From Streptomyces violaceoruber (lineage in GTDB: Bacteria > Actinomycetota > Actinomycetes > Streptomycetales > Streptomycetaceae): a DNA stretch of 64,000 nt. The stretch is taken from the NCBI RefSeq assembly GCF_033406955.1, contig NZ_CP137734.1:7564001-7628000 (forward strand), given 5' to 3'. This document shows, in pieces, positions 52,435 through 61,247 of the stretch. The notes beneath the pieces were generated by a model, which saw nothing but the letters and a program-made list of their open reading frames with translations, did not search any database and was not told where the DNA came from. Numbering within the stretch: the stretch's first letter is position 1; each line of letters starts with the position of its first letter. A program made the position numbers and the translations under genes.

Positions 52435-53394
52435 GTGCACGTCTTCGTCGCCGGCGGGACCGGCCACTCCGGTTCGCACATCATTTCCGAACTCGTCGCC
52501 GCAGGGCACGAGGTCACCGGTCTGGCCCGGTCGGACGCGGCCGAGGCGACCCTGTCCGCGCTCGGTGCGAAGGTCCACCGCGGCGACCTCCAGGACCTCG
52601 ACGGGCTCAAGGAGGCCGCCGCGGACTCCGACGGCGTCATCCACGTCGCGCACAGGCAGGACCTGCTTCCGTCCGGCGGGATCGACGCCGCGGCCGCCGC
52701 CGAGCTCCCGATCGTGCGCGCCTACGGCGAGGCACTTGCGGGAACCGGAAAGCCGCTGGTCGCGGCAGGGAGCATCGGCTCGCCCGGGACCGCGCGGGAT
52801 CTGGGCCGGCCCTCCACCGAGGAGGACCCTGCCCTCCCCGTCGGCGATGAGCACAAGGGCACCCTCCGGGCCCGTAACGTCGTGGAGGCCACGGTCATCG
52901 GCCTCGCCGAGCGGGGAGTCCGCTCTTCCGTCGTTCGGATCGCCAACATCGCGCACAGCACGGCCGATCGTGCCGGCTTCCTCCCCACCCTGATCGCCCT
53001 GGCGAAGGAGAGAGGCTTCGCCGGGTACCCCGGGGACGGCTCGAACCTGTGGAACGCCGTACACATCCGCGACGCCGCTTCCCTGTTCCGCCTGGCGCTG
53101 GAGAAGGGCCCGGCCGGCAGCTACTGGCACGCGGTCGAGGACGGGGGTGTCCCGGTCCGCGAGATCACCGAGGCCATCGGCAACCGCCTGGGCCTGCCCG
53201 CAGTGAGCGTGCCGCTGGACGAACTGATGCTGCCGGGACACTTCGGGTTCCTCACCAACATCGTCACGCGGAGCTACCCGACGTCCAACCTCATCACCCG
53301 CAAGACCCTCGGGTGGGAACCCGCCCGGCCCGGCCTCCTCGCCGACCTGGACAACGGCCACTACTTCCCGTCAACCGACGTCCCCGCAATCTGA
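52435..53394 (+). CDS. NAD-dependent epimerase/dehydratase-like protein (extended SDR)
   Basis: 319 residues from GTG 52435 behind AGGAGG. N-terminal HVFVAGGTGHSGSHIISELVAAGHEVTGLARS with GxxGxxG at 6-15. Then GDLQDLDGLKEAAADSDGVIHVA, LRARNVVEATVIGLAERG, GSNLWNAVHIRDAASLFRLAL near 205. The usual YxxxK is not obvious, so it is probably an atypical member (NmrA- or WcaG-like). Same direction and close spacing (67 bp) to paralogue 2. Confidence 0.88.
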   Translation: MHVFVAGGTGHSGSHIISELVAAGHEVTGLARSDAAEATLSALGAKVHRGDLQDLDGLKEAAADSDGVIHVAHRQDLLPSGGIDAAAAAELPIVRAYGEALAGTGKPLVAAGSIGSPGTARDLGRPSTEEDPALPVGDEHKGTLRARNVVEATVIGLAERGVRSSVVRIANIAHSTADRAGFLPTLIALAKERGFAGYPGDGSNLWNAVHIRDAASLFRLALEKGPAGSYWHAVEDGGVPVREITEAIGNRLGLPAVSVPLDELMLPGHFGFLTNIVTRSYPTSNLITRKTLGWEPARPGLLADLDNGHYFPSTDVPAI

Positions 53395-53490
53395 GGGCAC
53401 GTCCAGGGGCAGGGACCTCGATGCAACGAGTCCCGCTCGTCGTGAGGACAAGCGTGAGGACAAGGCTCCTATGGAGGGACGTTCGAGAAC

Positions 53491-54159
53491 ATGACAACTG
53501 TGGGATTCATCGGAAGCGGGTCCATCGGCGGCACGATCGCGCGGCTCGCTGTCGCGGCCGGACACCAGGTCGTGCTCAGCAACTCGCGCGGTCCCGGGTC
53601 GCTCGCGGACACGGTCGCGGAACTGGGACCGCGGGCGTCGGCGGCGACGAGCGAGGAGGCCGCGGCGGCTGGTGACATCGTCGTGGTCACGGTGCCGGTC
53701 ACGGCCTTCCCCGACCTGCCCGCCGCACCGCTCGCCGGGAAGACGGTCATCGACACGTGCAACTACGGCCCCGAGCGTGACGGGCCCATCCCCGAGCTCG
53801 ACGGCACGTCGCTCACCTCGAGCGAGCTGCTGCTGCGATACCTCCCGGACGCCATGCTCGTGAAAGCTTTCAACAACATCTACTTCAAGCACCTGCTGTC
53901 GCTCGCCCGCCCGGCGGGGGCGACCGACCGCTCCTACCTGCCGATCGCCGGGGACCTGGCGCCGGCGAAGGCGGCAGCCACCGAGTTCATCGATTCCATC
54001 GGGTACGGCGTGGTGGACGCGGGGCTCCTGGCCGACAGCTGGCGGCAGGCGACGGGCACACCGGTGTGGGGAACGCCGTACGGGCCGCCCTCGAACGAGA
54101 TGGGCCGGCCGACCGGCCCGGGCGCCATCCGCGCGGCACTGGCCACCGCAACGCGATAG
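53491..54159 (+). CDS. NADPH-dependent F420 reductase-like protein, paralogue 3
   Basis: 222 residues. VGFIGSGSIGGTIARLAVAAGHQVVLSNSRGPGSLAD at 4-40 contains the NADP site including the SNSRGP segment that binds the 2'-phosphate; AAAGDIVVVTVPVTAF, LAGKTVIDTCNYGPERDG, LVKAFNNIYFKHLL. More diverged than the other two. It is the last intact gene before a repeat-rich relic region. Confidence 0.92.
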   Translation: MTTVGFIGSGSIGGTIARLAVAAGHQVVLSNSRGPGSLADTVAELGPRASAATSEEAAAAGDIVVVTVPVTAFPDLPAAPLAGKTVIDTCNYGPERDGPIPELDGTSLTSSELLLRYLPDAMLVKAFNNIYFKHLLSLARPAGATDRSYLPIAGDLAPAKAAATEFIDSIGYGVVDAGLLADSWRQATGTPVWGTPYGPPSNEMGRPTGPGAIRAALATATR

Positions 54160-54230
54160 TCGCAACTCGGCGCGGGCCGCAGTACGGCCAGTCGCGATCA
54201 TGCTGCGCCGGACCCGCGCGCGGCTACGCG

Positions 54231-54278
54231 CCACCAGGTGGCCCACCAGGTGGCCCACCAGGTGGCCCACCAGGTGGC
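54231..54278. repeat. 12-bp tandem repeat
   Basis: Four identical copies of CCACCAGGTGGC in a row. The unit is nearly self-complementary, so the array can form hairpins. It lies at the start of the epoxide-hydrolase relic. Confidence 0.92.
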
Positions 54279-54288
54279 CCGTCGGTGG

Positions 54289-54655
54289 CTGGGAGGCGGG
54301 CGCCCTGCCGATCGTCCCGACCCACGGCCGGCCCAGCACCTTCCTGAAGCTCATCGACCTCGCCCGGCGTCTCGCGGAGCCGTCGAAGCACGGCGGCGAC
54401 GCGTCCGACGCGTTCACGGTCGTCGTCCCCTCGCTGCCCCGCTACGCGTTCTCGCCACCACGCCCGGCCCTGACCCGGCGCGTCGAAAGGGTCGAAGTAC
54501 CCACCGCCGTCGCCGTCTTCCCCGGCGATCTCACCCAGCCCCCGCGTTCCTGGGCCGGACGCACCTACAACATCACCCGGTACGCGTCGATGCCTCGCGG
54601 CGGGCACTTCGCCGCCCACGAAGAGTCCGGACAGTCCGGACTGCTCGCCGACTGA
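54289..54655 (+). pseudogene. Epoxide-hydrolase-like (alpha/beta hydrolase) relic
   Basis: Encodes HGRPSTFLKLIDLARRLAEP, then SDAFTVVVPSLPRYAFSPP (the EHN-type HGWPGS and PSLPGYGFS regions, with Gly-to-Arg changes), then skips to VAVFPGDLTQPPRSWAGRTY and MPRGGHFAAHEESGQSG, the C-terminal His region. The nucleophile Asp region between them is deleted and the oxyanion HGxP is altered, so it is inactive. Confidence 0.78.
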
Positions 54656-54669
54656 CCGTGCCGTTGCTG

Positions 54670-54705
54670 CCGAAGCCGAAGCCGAAGCCGAAGCCGAAGC
54701 CGAAG
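54670..54705. repeat. 6-bp tandem repeat (CCGAAG)6
   Basis: Six perfect copies of CCGAAG, between the epoxide-hydrolase relic and a transposase relic. No coding role seen. Confidence 0.92.
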
Positions 54706-54746
54706 ACGGTCCGGGGCTGCTGAACGGGCCGCGGTCGAAGAACCAG

Positions 54747-54905
54747 CCGGACTGGGAACGGGCGGTGATCGACTCCTCGCTCGTGCGGGCCGCCCGACGG
54801 GGCCCGAAAGCGCGGCCAACCAGGGGCGACCGCCCGGCCGAGCGGCAAGCACCACCTCGTCGTCGACGGACAGGGCATCCCACTCGCCGTGTCCCGACGT
54901 CGCAT
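54747..54905 (+). pseudogene. IS5-family transposase remnant (middle part)
   Basis: Reads DWERAVIDSSLVRAARRGPKA, then after a frame change GKHHLVVDGQGIPLAVS, the first catalytic Asp region of IS5-type transposases. It covers the half missing from the relic at 48105-48440, on the opposite strand. Confidence 0.75.
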
Positions 54906-54979
54906 GCCAGGTCGGCAGACGCCGCCACGTCCGACGGCCTGGCCTGGAACTTTTGGGGGCACTGATACTACTGCTCTCC

Positions 54980-55900
54980 GTGGACCTCGACCCCGCCCTC
55001 TCCGCCCTCCGCCCGCTCGGCGGCTTCTTCGTCGTGCACGCCTCGCGTCCGTTGCCGTCGGGGCGGACCGCCGCGGCCGCGCCCCTCGCACACGCCTACG
55101 CGCCCGGACACGTGAACGCGACGGCGGACGTCGACGTTCCGGGTCACCGCGCCGATCCGCTGGGCCACCGGGTCCGCAAGGTCGCCGGCGCGCTCGGCGC
55201 CGCCGAGACCCGGGTCGCCGCCTCCGTGGCCCAGCAGGGACTCGCGGCCCGCCTGTGGTCGGTGACCCTGGCCTGCGCCGTCCTGTACGGACGTGTCCCG
55301 GACCTCGACCCCCGCCTGCTGCACTGGGATCCCGAGGCCACCGCCCCAGACGACCTGTGGCTCACCGAGGTGCGGGCCCGGCCGGGGGACGGCGGCACCG
55401 TCGCGGACGTCGTCCTCACCACCCACCTGGCTCCCCTCGCCGAGGCAGTGCACACCCGCTACGGCGTCGCGAGGGGACTGCTGCGCGGCAACGCGGCCTC
55501 CGCCCTGGCCGGCGCCGGCCGGGAACTGGACCGCTGGGCCCGCCGACACGGCCGTACCGACACCGCTGCCCGCGCCCGGTCGCTCACCGCCGGCCTGCTG
55601 GCCCACCCCCTGCTCGCCGGCACCGGGACCCTCACCGGCACGTCCTTCCGGCGCCGCAGCTGTTGCCTGTACTACCGAGTGCCGGGCGGGGGCGTCTGCG
55701 GCGACTGCTGCTTCCCGACTCCGCCGGAGCCCACCCGTTCGCCGCGCCCGCCGGAGCCGGGCAGCCTCCCGCGCCCGCCGGAGCCGGGCAGCCTCCCGGG
55801 CCCGCCGGAGCCGGGCAGCCTCCCGCGCCCGCCGGAGCCCGGCGGCTCCCCGCCCCCTCCGCGTCCTCCGCGGTCTTCCCCAGGCGCCCGCTCTGGGTGA
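54980..55900 (+). CDS. (2Fe-2S)-binding protein, FhuF C-terminal type
   Basis: 306 residues from GTG 54980. The C-terminal Cys set RRRSCCLYYRVPGGGVCGDCC near 230-250 binds a 2Fe-2S cluster as in FhuF ferric-siderophore reductases; the N-terminal part (LWSVTLACAVLYGRVPDLDPRLLHWDPE) fits the same group. In Streptomyces such genes help release iron from siderophores. After the Cys motif comes a tail with PPEPGSLPR nonapeptide repeats, unusual for the family. Confidence 0.85.
   Translation: MDLDPALSALRPLGGFFVVHASRPLPSGRTAAAAPLAHAYAPGHVNATADVDVPGHRADPLGHRVRKVAGALGAAETRVAASVAQQGLAARLWSVTLACAVLYGRVPDLDPRLLHWDPEATAPDDLWLTEVRARPGDGGTVADVVLTTHLAPLAEAVHTRYGVARGLLRGNAASALAGAGRELDRWARRHGRTDTAARARSLTAGLLAHPLLAGTGTLTGTSFRRRSCCLYYRVPGGGVCGDCCFPTPPEPTRSPRPPEPGSLPRPPEPGSLPGPPEPGSLPRPPEPGGSPPPPRPPRSSPGARSG
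55747..55845. repeat. 27-bp tandem repeat in the iron-sulfur protein tail
   Basis: Three full 27-bp units (55747-55773, 55774-55800, 55801-55827) and a partial fourth encode PPEPGSLPR-like nonapeptides. The unit length keeps the reading frame. Confidence 0.9.
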
Positions 55901-55937
55901 CCATGAGGGAACCAGCCGCCGAGACGGGAGGTTCCGG

Positions 55938-57101
55938 GTGCGCGTGGGACTGCTGAGCCGAGAGTTCCCGCCGGACGTCTACGGCGGCGCGGGGGTCCAT
56001 GTCGAGTTCCTCGCCCGGGAGCTCGCCCGCCTCGTCGACCTGGACGTGCACAGCTGGGGCGAGGGCCGCACCGACGGCGTGCTGCGCCACCGCCCCTGGT
56101 CCGCGCTCGACGGCGCCAACGACGCGCTGCGCACCTTCTCCGTGGACCTCGCCATGACCGCCGCCCTCGAAGGGCGCGAACTGGTGCACTCCCACACCTG
56201 GTACGCCAACCTCGGCGGCCACCTCGCCAAGCTCCTGCACGGCGTCCCGCACGTGGTGACCGCCCACTCCCTGGAGCCCCCGCGCCCCTGGAAGGCGGAG
56301 CAGCTCGGCGGGGGCTACGCGCTGTCCGGCTGGGCCGAGCGCACCGCGTTCGAGGCGGCCGACGCGGTGATCGCCGTCTCCGGAGCCATGCGCGAGGACA
56401 TCCTCGGCTGCTACCCGGACCTCGACGCCTCCCGGGTCCACGTCGTGCACAACGGCATCGACACCCGGCTCTACCGGCCCGATCACGGCACCGACGTGCT
56501 GGACAGCGTCGGCCTGGACCGCTCCCGCCCGTACGTCCTGTTCGTCGGCCGCATCACCCGTCAGAAGGGCGTGCCGCAGCTGCTGCGCGCGGTCCGGGAC
56601 ATCGACCCCGCCGCGCAGGTCGTGCTGTGCGCGGGTGCCCCGGACACCCCCGAGATCGACCAGGAGTTCCGGGACCTCTTCGCCGGGCTGAGCCGCGCCC
56701 GCGAGGGCGTGCACTGGATCCCGCGCATGCTGCCGCGCACGGAAGTGATCCAGCTCCTGACGCACGCCGCCGTCTTCGTCTGCCCCTCCGTCTACGAGCC
56801 CCTCGGCATCGTCAACCTGGAGGCGATGGCCTGCGGCACCCCGGTGGTGGCCTCCCGGGTGGGCGGCATCCCCGAGGTCGTGACCGACGGCGTGACGGGG
56901 GTACTCGTCCCGAGGGAGGACGGTGCGGACGACGCCTTCGAAGCGGGCCTCGCGCGCGCCCTGGACTCCGTCCTCGGCGATCCGGCGGGCGCCCGCCGGA
57001 TGGGCGAGGCCGGACGGGCGCGCGCGGTGGAGGAGTTCGGCTGGGACGCGGTCGCGCGCCGCACGGTCCGGCTGTACGAGGAGATCCTCAAGCAGGCTTA
57101 G
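55938..57101 (+). CDS. glgA: Glycogen synthase-type glycosyltransferase (GlgA)
   Basis: 387 residues from GTG 55938 with GGGAGG 7 bp upstream. GT-B fold of GT4/GT5: LSREFPPDVYGGAGVHVEFLARELA near 5-29, HSHTWYANLGGHLAKLLHG near 84, VHNGIDTRLYRP near 173, LFVGRITRQKGV near 200, and PSVYEPLGIVNLEAMACGTPVVASRVGGIPEVV near 292-325 with the donor Glu. In actinobacteria this short GlgA (GlgM-like relative) makes maltose-1-phosphate or alpha-glucan from ADP-glucose. It stands directly before glgC. Confidence 0.95.
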   Translation: MRVGLLSREFPPDVYGGAGVHVEFLARELARLVDLDVHSWGEGRTDGVLRHRPWSALDGANDALRTFSVDLAMTAALEGRELVHSHTWYANLGGHLAKLLHGVPHVVTAHSLEPPRPWKAEQLGGGYALSGWAERTAFEAADAVIAVSGAMREDILGCYPDLDASRVHVVHNGIDTRLYRPDHGTDVLDSVGLDRSRPYVLFVGRITRQKGVPQLLRAVRDIDPAAQVVLCAGAPDTPEIDQEFRDLFAGLSRAREGVHWIPRMLPRTEVIQLLTHAAVFVCPSVYEPLGIVNLEAMACGTPVVASRVGGIPEVVTDGVTGVLVPREDGADDAFEAGLARALDSVLGDPAGARRMGEAGRARAVEEFGWDAVARRTVRLYEEILKQA

Positions 57102-57150
57102 GCCGCCCCGCCCGGGGCAGCCGGGGTGAACGAGGGTGAGGGGAGCGGCC

Positions 57151-58371
57151 ATGCGTCGTGGAGGTCCTTCGGTGCTCGGCATCGTGCTGGCGGGCGGAGA
57201 GGGCAAACGCCTGATGCCCCTGACCGCGGACCGCGCCAAACCCGCGGTCACCTTCGGCGGCACCTACCGGCTCGTCGACTTCGTCCTGTCCAACCTGGTC
57301 AACGGCGACATCCTGCGGATCTGCGTGCTCACCCAGTACAAGTCGCACTCCCTGGACCGGCACATCACCACCACCTGGCGGATGTCCAGCCTGCTCGGCA
57401 ACTACGTCACTCCGGTCCCCGCCCAGCAGCGCCTCGGCCCCCGCTGGTTCCTCGGCAGCGCCGACGCCATCCTGCAGTCCCTGAACCTGGTGCACGACGA
57501 ACAGCCCGAGTACGTGGCAGTGTTCGGCGCCGACCACGTGTACCGGATGGACCCGCGCCAGATGCTCGCCCAGCACATCGACTCCGGCGCGGGCGTCACC
57601 GTCGCCGGGATACGGGTCCCGCGCGCCGAGTCGCCGTCCTTCGGCGTGATCACGCCGGGCTCGGACGGGCAGACCGTCACCGGCTTCCTGGAGAAGCCCG
57701 CCGACCCTCCCGGCCTCGCCGACGACCCCGGGTGCGTCTTCGCCTCGATGGGCAACTACGTCTTCACCACCAAGGCACTCGTCGAGGCCCTGCACCGGGA
57801 CGCCGAGGACCCGGACTCCGTGCACGACATGGGCGGTTCGATCCTGCCCCAGCTCACCGACCGGGGCGAGGCCGCGCTGTACGACTTCAGCGCCAACCAC
57901 GTCCCCGGGGAGACCACCCGCGACCAGGGGTACTGGCGGGACGTGGGCACGCTGGACGCCTACTACGACGCCCACATGGACCTGATCGCCGAGCGGCCCG
58001 CGTTCAACCTCTACAACCGGGACTGGCCGGTCTACACCCACTCCACCCAGCTCTCGCCGGCCCGCTTCAACGCCGGGGGCATCGCCAGCGAGTCGATCAT
58101 CAGCGCCGGCTGCCTGATCCGCGGACAGGTCACCCGGTCCGTGCTCTCCCCGGGGGTGGTGGTCGACCCCGGCGCGGTCGTGCAGGGCTCGGTGCTGCAC
58201 GACAACGTGCACATCGGCCGGGGTGCGGTGGTGCGCGGGGCGGTGCTGGACAAGAACGTGCAGGTGCCGCCGGGCGCGACGATCGGCGTCAACCCGCAGC
58301 GGGACGGCGAGTTGTACACCGTCTCCAAGGGCGGCGTGATCGCGCTGGGCAAGGGACAGCGGGTGCCGTGA
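57151..58371 (+). CDS. glgC: Glucose-1-phosphate adenylyltransferase
   Basis: 406 residues from ATG 57151 with GAGGGGAG upstream. N-terminal nucleotidyltransferase: VLAGGEGKRLMPLTADRAKPAVTFGGTYRLVDFVLSNLVNG at 11-51, GADHVYRMDPRQM near 127, GFLEKP near 172, and MGNYVF. C-terminal left-handed beta-helix hexapeptide repeats from about 290. Makes ADP-glucose, the donor for the GlgA encoded 49 bp upstream, so the two form the glycogen/alpha-glucan module. Confidence 0.97.
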   Translation: MRRGGPSVLGIVLAGGEGKRLMPLTADRAKPAVTFGGTYRLVDFVLSNLVNGDILRICVLTQYKSHSLDRHITTTWRMSSLLGNYVTPVPAQQRLGPRWFLGSADAILQSLNLVHDEQPEYVAVFGADHVYRMDPRQMLAQHIDSGAGVTVAGIRVPRAESPSFGVITPGSDGQTVTGFLEKPADPPGLADDPGCVFASMGNYVFTTKALVEALHRDAEDPDSVHDMGGSILPQLTDRGEAALYDFSANHVPGETTRDQGYWRDVGTLDAYYDAHMDLIAERPAFNLYNRDWPVYTHSTQLSPARFNAGGIASESIISAGCLIRGQVTRSVLSPGVVVDPGAVVQGSVLHDNVHIGRGAVVRGAVLDKNVQVPPGATIGVNPQRDGELYTVSKGGVIALGKGQRVP

Positions 58372-58570
58372 GGCGCGGACGACCGCGCGGACGGCGGCCC
58401 CGGGAGCGTGCGACACCCGTGATACGCGCGTTGAGCCCGGGGCCGTTGTCATGTCCCTGGACGCCAAGCGGAATCCGTGTTGTCATGCCTCTGCACCGCT
58501 GCCGTTACATCGATGTATGACATCGATGTCCTGAGCCATCAGCCACCACCCGTTCTCGAGGAGAGGGTCA

Positions 58571-61189
58571 GTGCGCACCAAACGACTCAGAGACAGACTC
58601 GCCCTGTTGCTGGCCGCCGCGCTCGGCGTCGCGGGACTCGCCGCCGTGCCGGCCGCCAATGCGGCCGATACCGACGACGCCGCGGAGATCCACGGCCTGA
58701 AGGGCGAGTACTACACCCAGTCCGCCCCCGGCGCCTTCGACTTCCACGAGCTCAAGGCCACCGGATTCGACCCGCAGGTCGACTTCAACAGCCTCGAACC
58801 GCGACTCGCCTTCGCCACCGGGCAGTCGGACGACGTGAGCGTCCGCTGGACCGGCAAGCTCGTCCCGGAGGAGACCGGCGCCCACACCTTCTCGATCATC
58901 GGCGACAACGGCTTCCGCCTCTGGGTCGGCGGGCAGCTCGCCATCGACCACTGGGTCGACGACTGGGACCGCGAACAGACCGCCCAGCCCATCGAGCTGA
59001 CGGCCGGCCAGTCCTACGACATCAAGCTGGAGTACTTCGAGCACTACGGCGGCTCCAACCTCCACCTGCGCTGGACCGAGCCCGGCGGCAGCAAGGAGGC
59101 GATCCCGCAGTCGGCGTTCCGCCTGCCCGACGGCTTCGACTACAACGGTGCGACGGCGACCACCGTCCAGTCCACCGGCCGCACCCTCAAGCTCGACTTC
59201 GCGAGCCCGCTGGCCGCACCCCCGGCCGGTCTCACCGACCACCTCGAAGCGGTGATCGGCGGCGCCACGTGGCCGCTCGGCGAGACCAAGCCGGACCCCG
59301 CCGACCCGAGTGCCCTGCTCGTCACCCTCGACCAGCCCGTCGTCGGCAACAAGGACGGCGACGCGCCCGGCACCGCCGACGTCCGCTACGACGGCGAAGG
59401 CGGCCTCACCGACACCGAAGGCAACGTTGTCAACGCCTTCTGGAGCAGCGGCGGCAACGAGTCCACCTACGAGCTGCGCACCGACTGGGCCGACGAGGTC
59501 GGGCCGGACAACGCCCTCCCGGAGTACCCGCGCCCGCAGCTGACCCGCGACGACTGGCAGAACCTCAACGGCCGCTGGCAGTTCGCCGCCGCCGAGGCGG
59601 GCGAGCAGCCGCCGGTCGGCAAGAACCTGAAGGAGCGCATCCTCGTCCCGTACCCGGTGGAGTCCCAGCTCTCCGGCGTCCAGCGGCACGAGGACCGTAT
59701 GTGGTACCGCCGCACCTTCACCGTGCCCCGCGACTGGCACATCGGCTCCGCCCAGCGGCTGAAGCTGAACTTCGGCGCCGTCGACTGGCAGTCCGAGGTG
59801 TACGTCAACGGCACCAAGGTCGCCGACCACAAGGGCGGTTACGACAAGTTCAGCGCCGACGTCACCGACGCCCTCAAGCCCGGCCGCACCCAGGAGCTGA
59901 TCGTCGGCGTCTACGACCCGACCGACGCGGCGAACGGCGAGAACCCGCCGCTCGGCAAGCAGCGCCTGGATCCGAGCGGCATCTGGTACACGCCCAGTTC
60001 CGGCATCTGGCAGACCGTCTGGATGGAGCCGGTCGCCCGGGACCACGTGGACTCCCTGAAGCTCACCCCGCACGTCGACGGGGCGGCGAGCACCCTCACC
60101 GTCGAGCCGAAGGGCGTGCGCGACGGCGTGCGCGTCAGGGCCACGGCGTACGCCGGGCACCGCAAGGTCGCCACGGTCAGCGGCCGCACCGGTGAGCCGC
60201 TGACCCTGAAGATCCGCGACCCGCGCCTGTGGTCGCCCGACGACCCGTTCCTGTACGACCTGAAGGTCACCGTGGGACACGACCGGGTCGAGAGCTACTT
60301 CGGGATGCGCTCCATCGCCGTCGAGAAGGTCGACGGCGTCCCGCGCACCATGCTCAACGGGAAACCGACCTTCCTGATGGCCACCCTCGACCAGGGCTTC
60401 TGGCCGGACGGACTGCACACCGCGCCCACCGACGAGGCCCTCGCGTACGACCTCAGGCTGCACAAGCAGCTCGGCTTCAACTCGGTGCGCAAGCACATCA
60501 AGGTCGAGCCCGACCGCTGGTTCTACTGGGCCGACAGGCTGGGCCTGATGGTGTGGCAGGACATGCCCGCGATGACCGCCGGGAAGAACCCGTCCACCGC
60601 CGCCCGCGCCGAGTACGAGCGGGAGATGAAGGAGATGATCGACGAACACGTCAGCCACCCGTCGATCATCATGTGGGTCACCTTCAACGAGGGCTGGGGC
60701 CAGTACGACATCGGCCGCGTCGCCGCGCAGGCCAAGGCCTGGGACCCGACCCGGCTCGTCAACAACCAGTCGGGCCTGAACCTCGGGGCCGACGGCGGCG
60801 CCGGCGACATCATGGACGAGCACGGCTACCCGAGCCCCGCCCTGCCGCCCTCCCCGGACGGCGAACGCGCCCTGGTCACCGGCGAGTACGGCGGTCTCGG
60901 CCTCGCGGTGCCCGGACACGCCTGGTCCGTGCAGCAGTCGTACGTCGACGTCGACCCGCAGACGTACACGGACGACTACCTCACCAAGCTCGACGAGGTG
61001 CGCGCCCTGGTCTGCCGGGGCAGCAACGGCGCCGTCTACACCCAGATCTCGGACGTCGAAGGCGAGCTGAACGGCCTGACGACGTACGACCGCAAGGTGC
61101 TCAAGCCGGACGTCGAACGGGTGAAGGCCGCCCAGGAGGCCCTCATCCACGACGCGTCCCAGCCCACCCCGGCGGGCTGCACCGCCTGA
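58571..61189 (+). CDS. Secreted GH2 glycosidase with an N-terminal PA14 domain
   Basis: 872 residues from GTG 58571, with GGAGAGG upstream. Signal peptide to about 32 (LLLAAALGVAGLAAVPAANA). PA14-like carbohydrate-binding domain at about 43-170 (LKGEYYTQSAPGAFDF, then FSIIGDNGFRLWVGGQL). GH2 jelly-roll near 310-450 (WYRRTFTVPRDWHIG, then VNGTKVADHKGGYDKFSADVTDAL), Ig-like part, and TIM barrel with acid/base Glu in FNEGWGQYD near 705 and nucleophile Glu in TGEYGGLG near 771. Likely a beta-galactosidase-like or related glycosidase outside the cell. Confidence 0.93.
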   Translation: MRTKRLRDRLALLLAAALGVAGLAAVPAANAADTDDAAEIHGLKGEYYTQSAPGAFDFHELKATGFDPQVDFNSLEPRLAFATGQSDDVSVRWTGKLVPEETGAHTFSIIGDNGFRLWVGGQLAIDHWVDDWDREQTAQPIELTAGQSYDIKLEYFEHYGGSNLHLRWTEPGGSKEAIPQSAFRLPDGFDYNGATATTVQSTGRTLKLDFASPLAAPPAGLTDHLEAVIGGATWPLGETKPDPADPSALLVTLDQPVVGNKDGDAPGTADVRYDGEGGLTDTEGNVVNAFWSSGGNESTYELRTDWADEVGPDNALPEYPRPQLTRDDWQNLNGRWQFAAAEAGEQPPVGKNLKERILVPYPVESQLSGVQRHEDRMWYRRTFTVPRDWHIGSAQRLKLNFGAVDWQSEVYVNGTKVADHKGGYDKFSADVTDALKPGRTQELIVGVYDPTDAANGENPPLGKQRLDPSGIWYTPSSGIWQTVWMEPVARDHVDSLKLTPHVDGAASTLTVEPKGVRDGVRVRATAYAGHRKVATVSGRTGEPLTLKIRDPRLWSPDDPFLYDLKVTVGHDRVESYFGMRSIAVEKVDGVPRTMLNGKPTFLMATLDQGFWPDGLHTAPTDEALAYDLRLHKQLGFNSVRKHIKVEPDRWFYWADRLGLMVWQDMPAMTAGKNPSTAARAEYEREMKEMIDEHVSHPSIIMWVTFNEGWGQYDIGRVAAQAKAWDPTRLVNNQSGLNLGADGGAGDIMDEHGYPSPALPPSPDGERALVTGEYGGLGLAVPGHAWSVQQSYVDVDPQTYTDDYLTKLDEVRALVCRGSNGAVYTQISDVEGELNGLTTYDRKVLKPDVERVKAAQEALIHDASQPTPAGCTA

Positions 61190-61247
61190 TCACCCTCACC
61201 CAAGGAACGACCGCACGACACAGCAGACCTTCCGGAGGTCACCGCAC

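Noticed and set aside
58568..61150. Very long open frame antisense to the GH2 gene
   Set aside because: High GC leaves antisense frames open. The sense frame has a signal peptide, PA14 and GH2 domains; the antisense product is Val/Gly/Ala-rich without domains.
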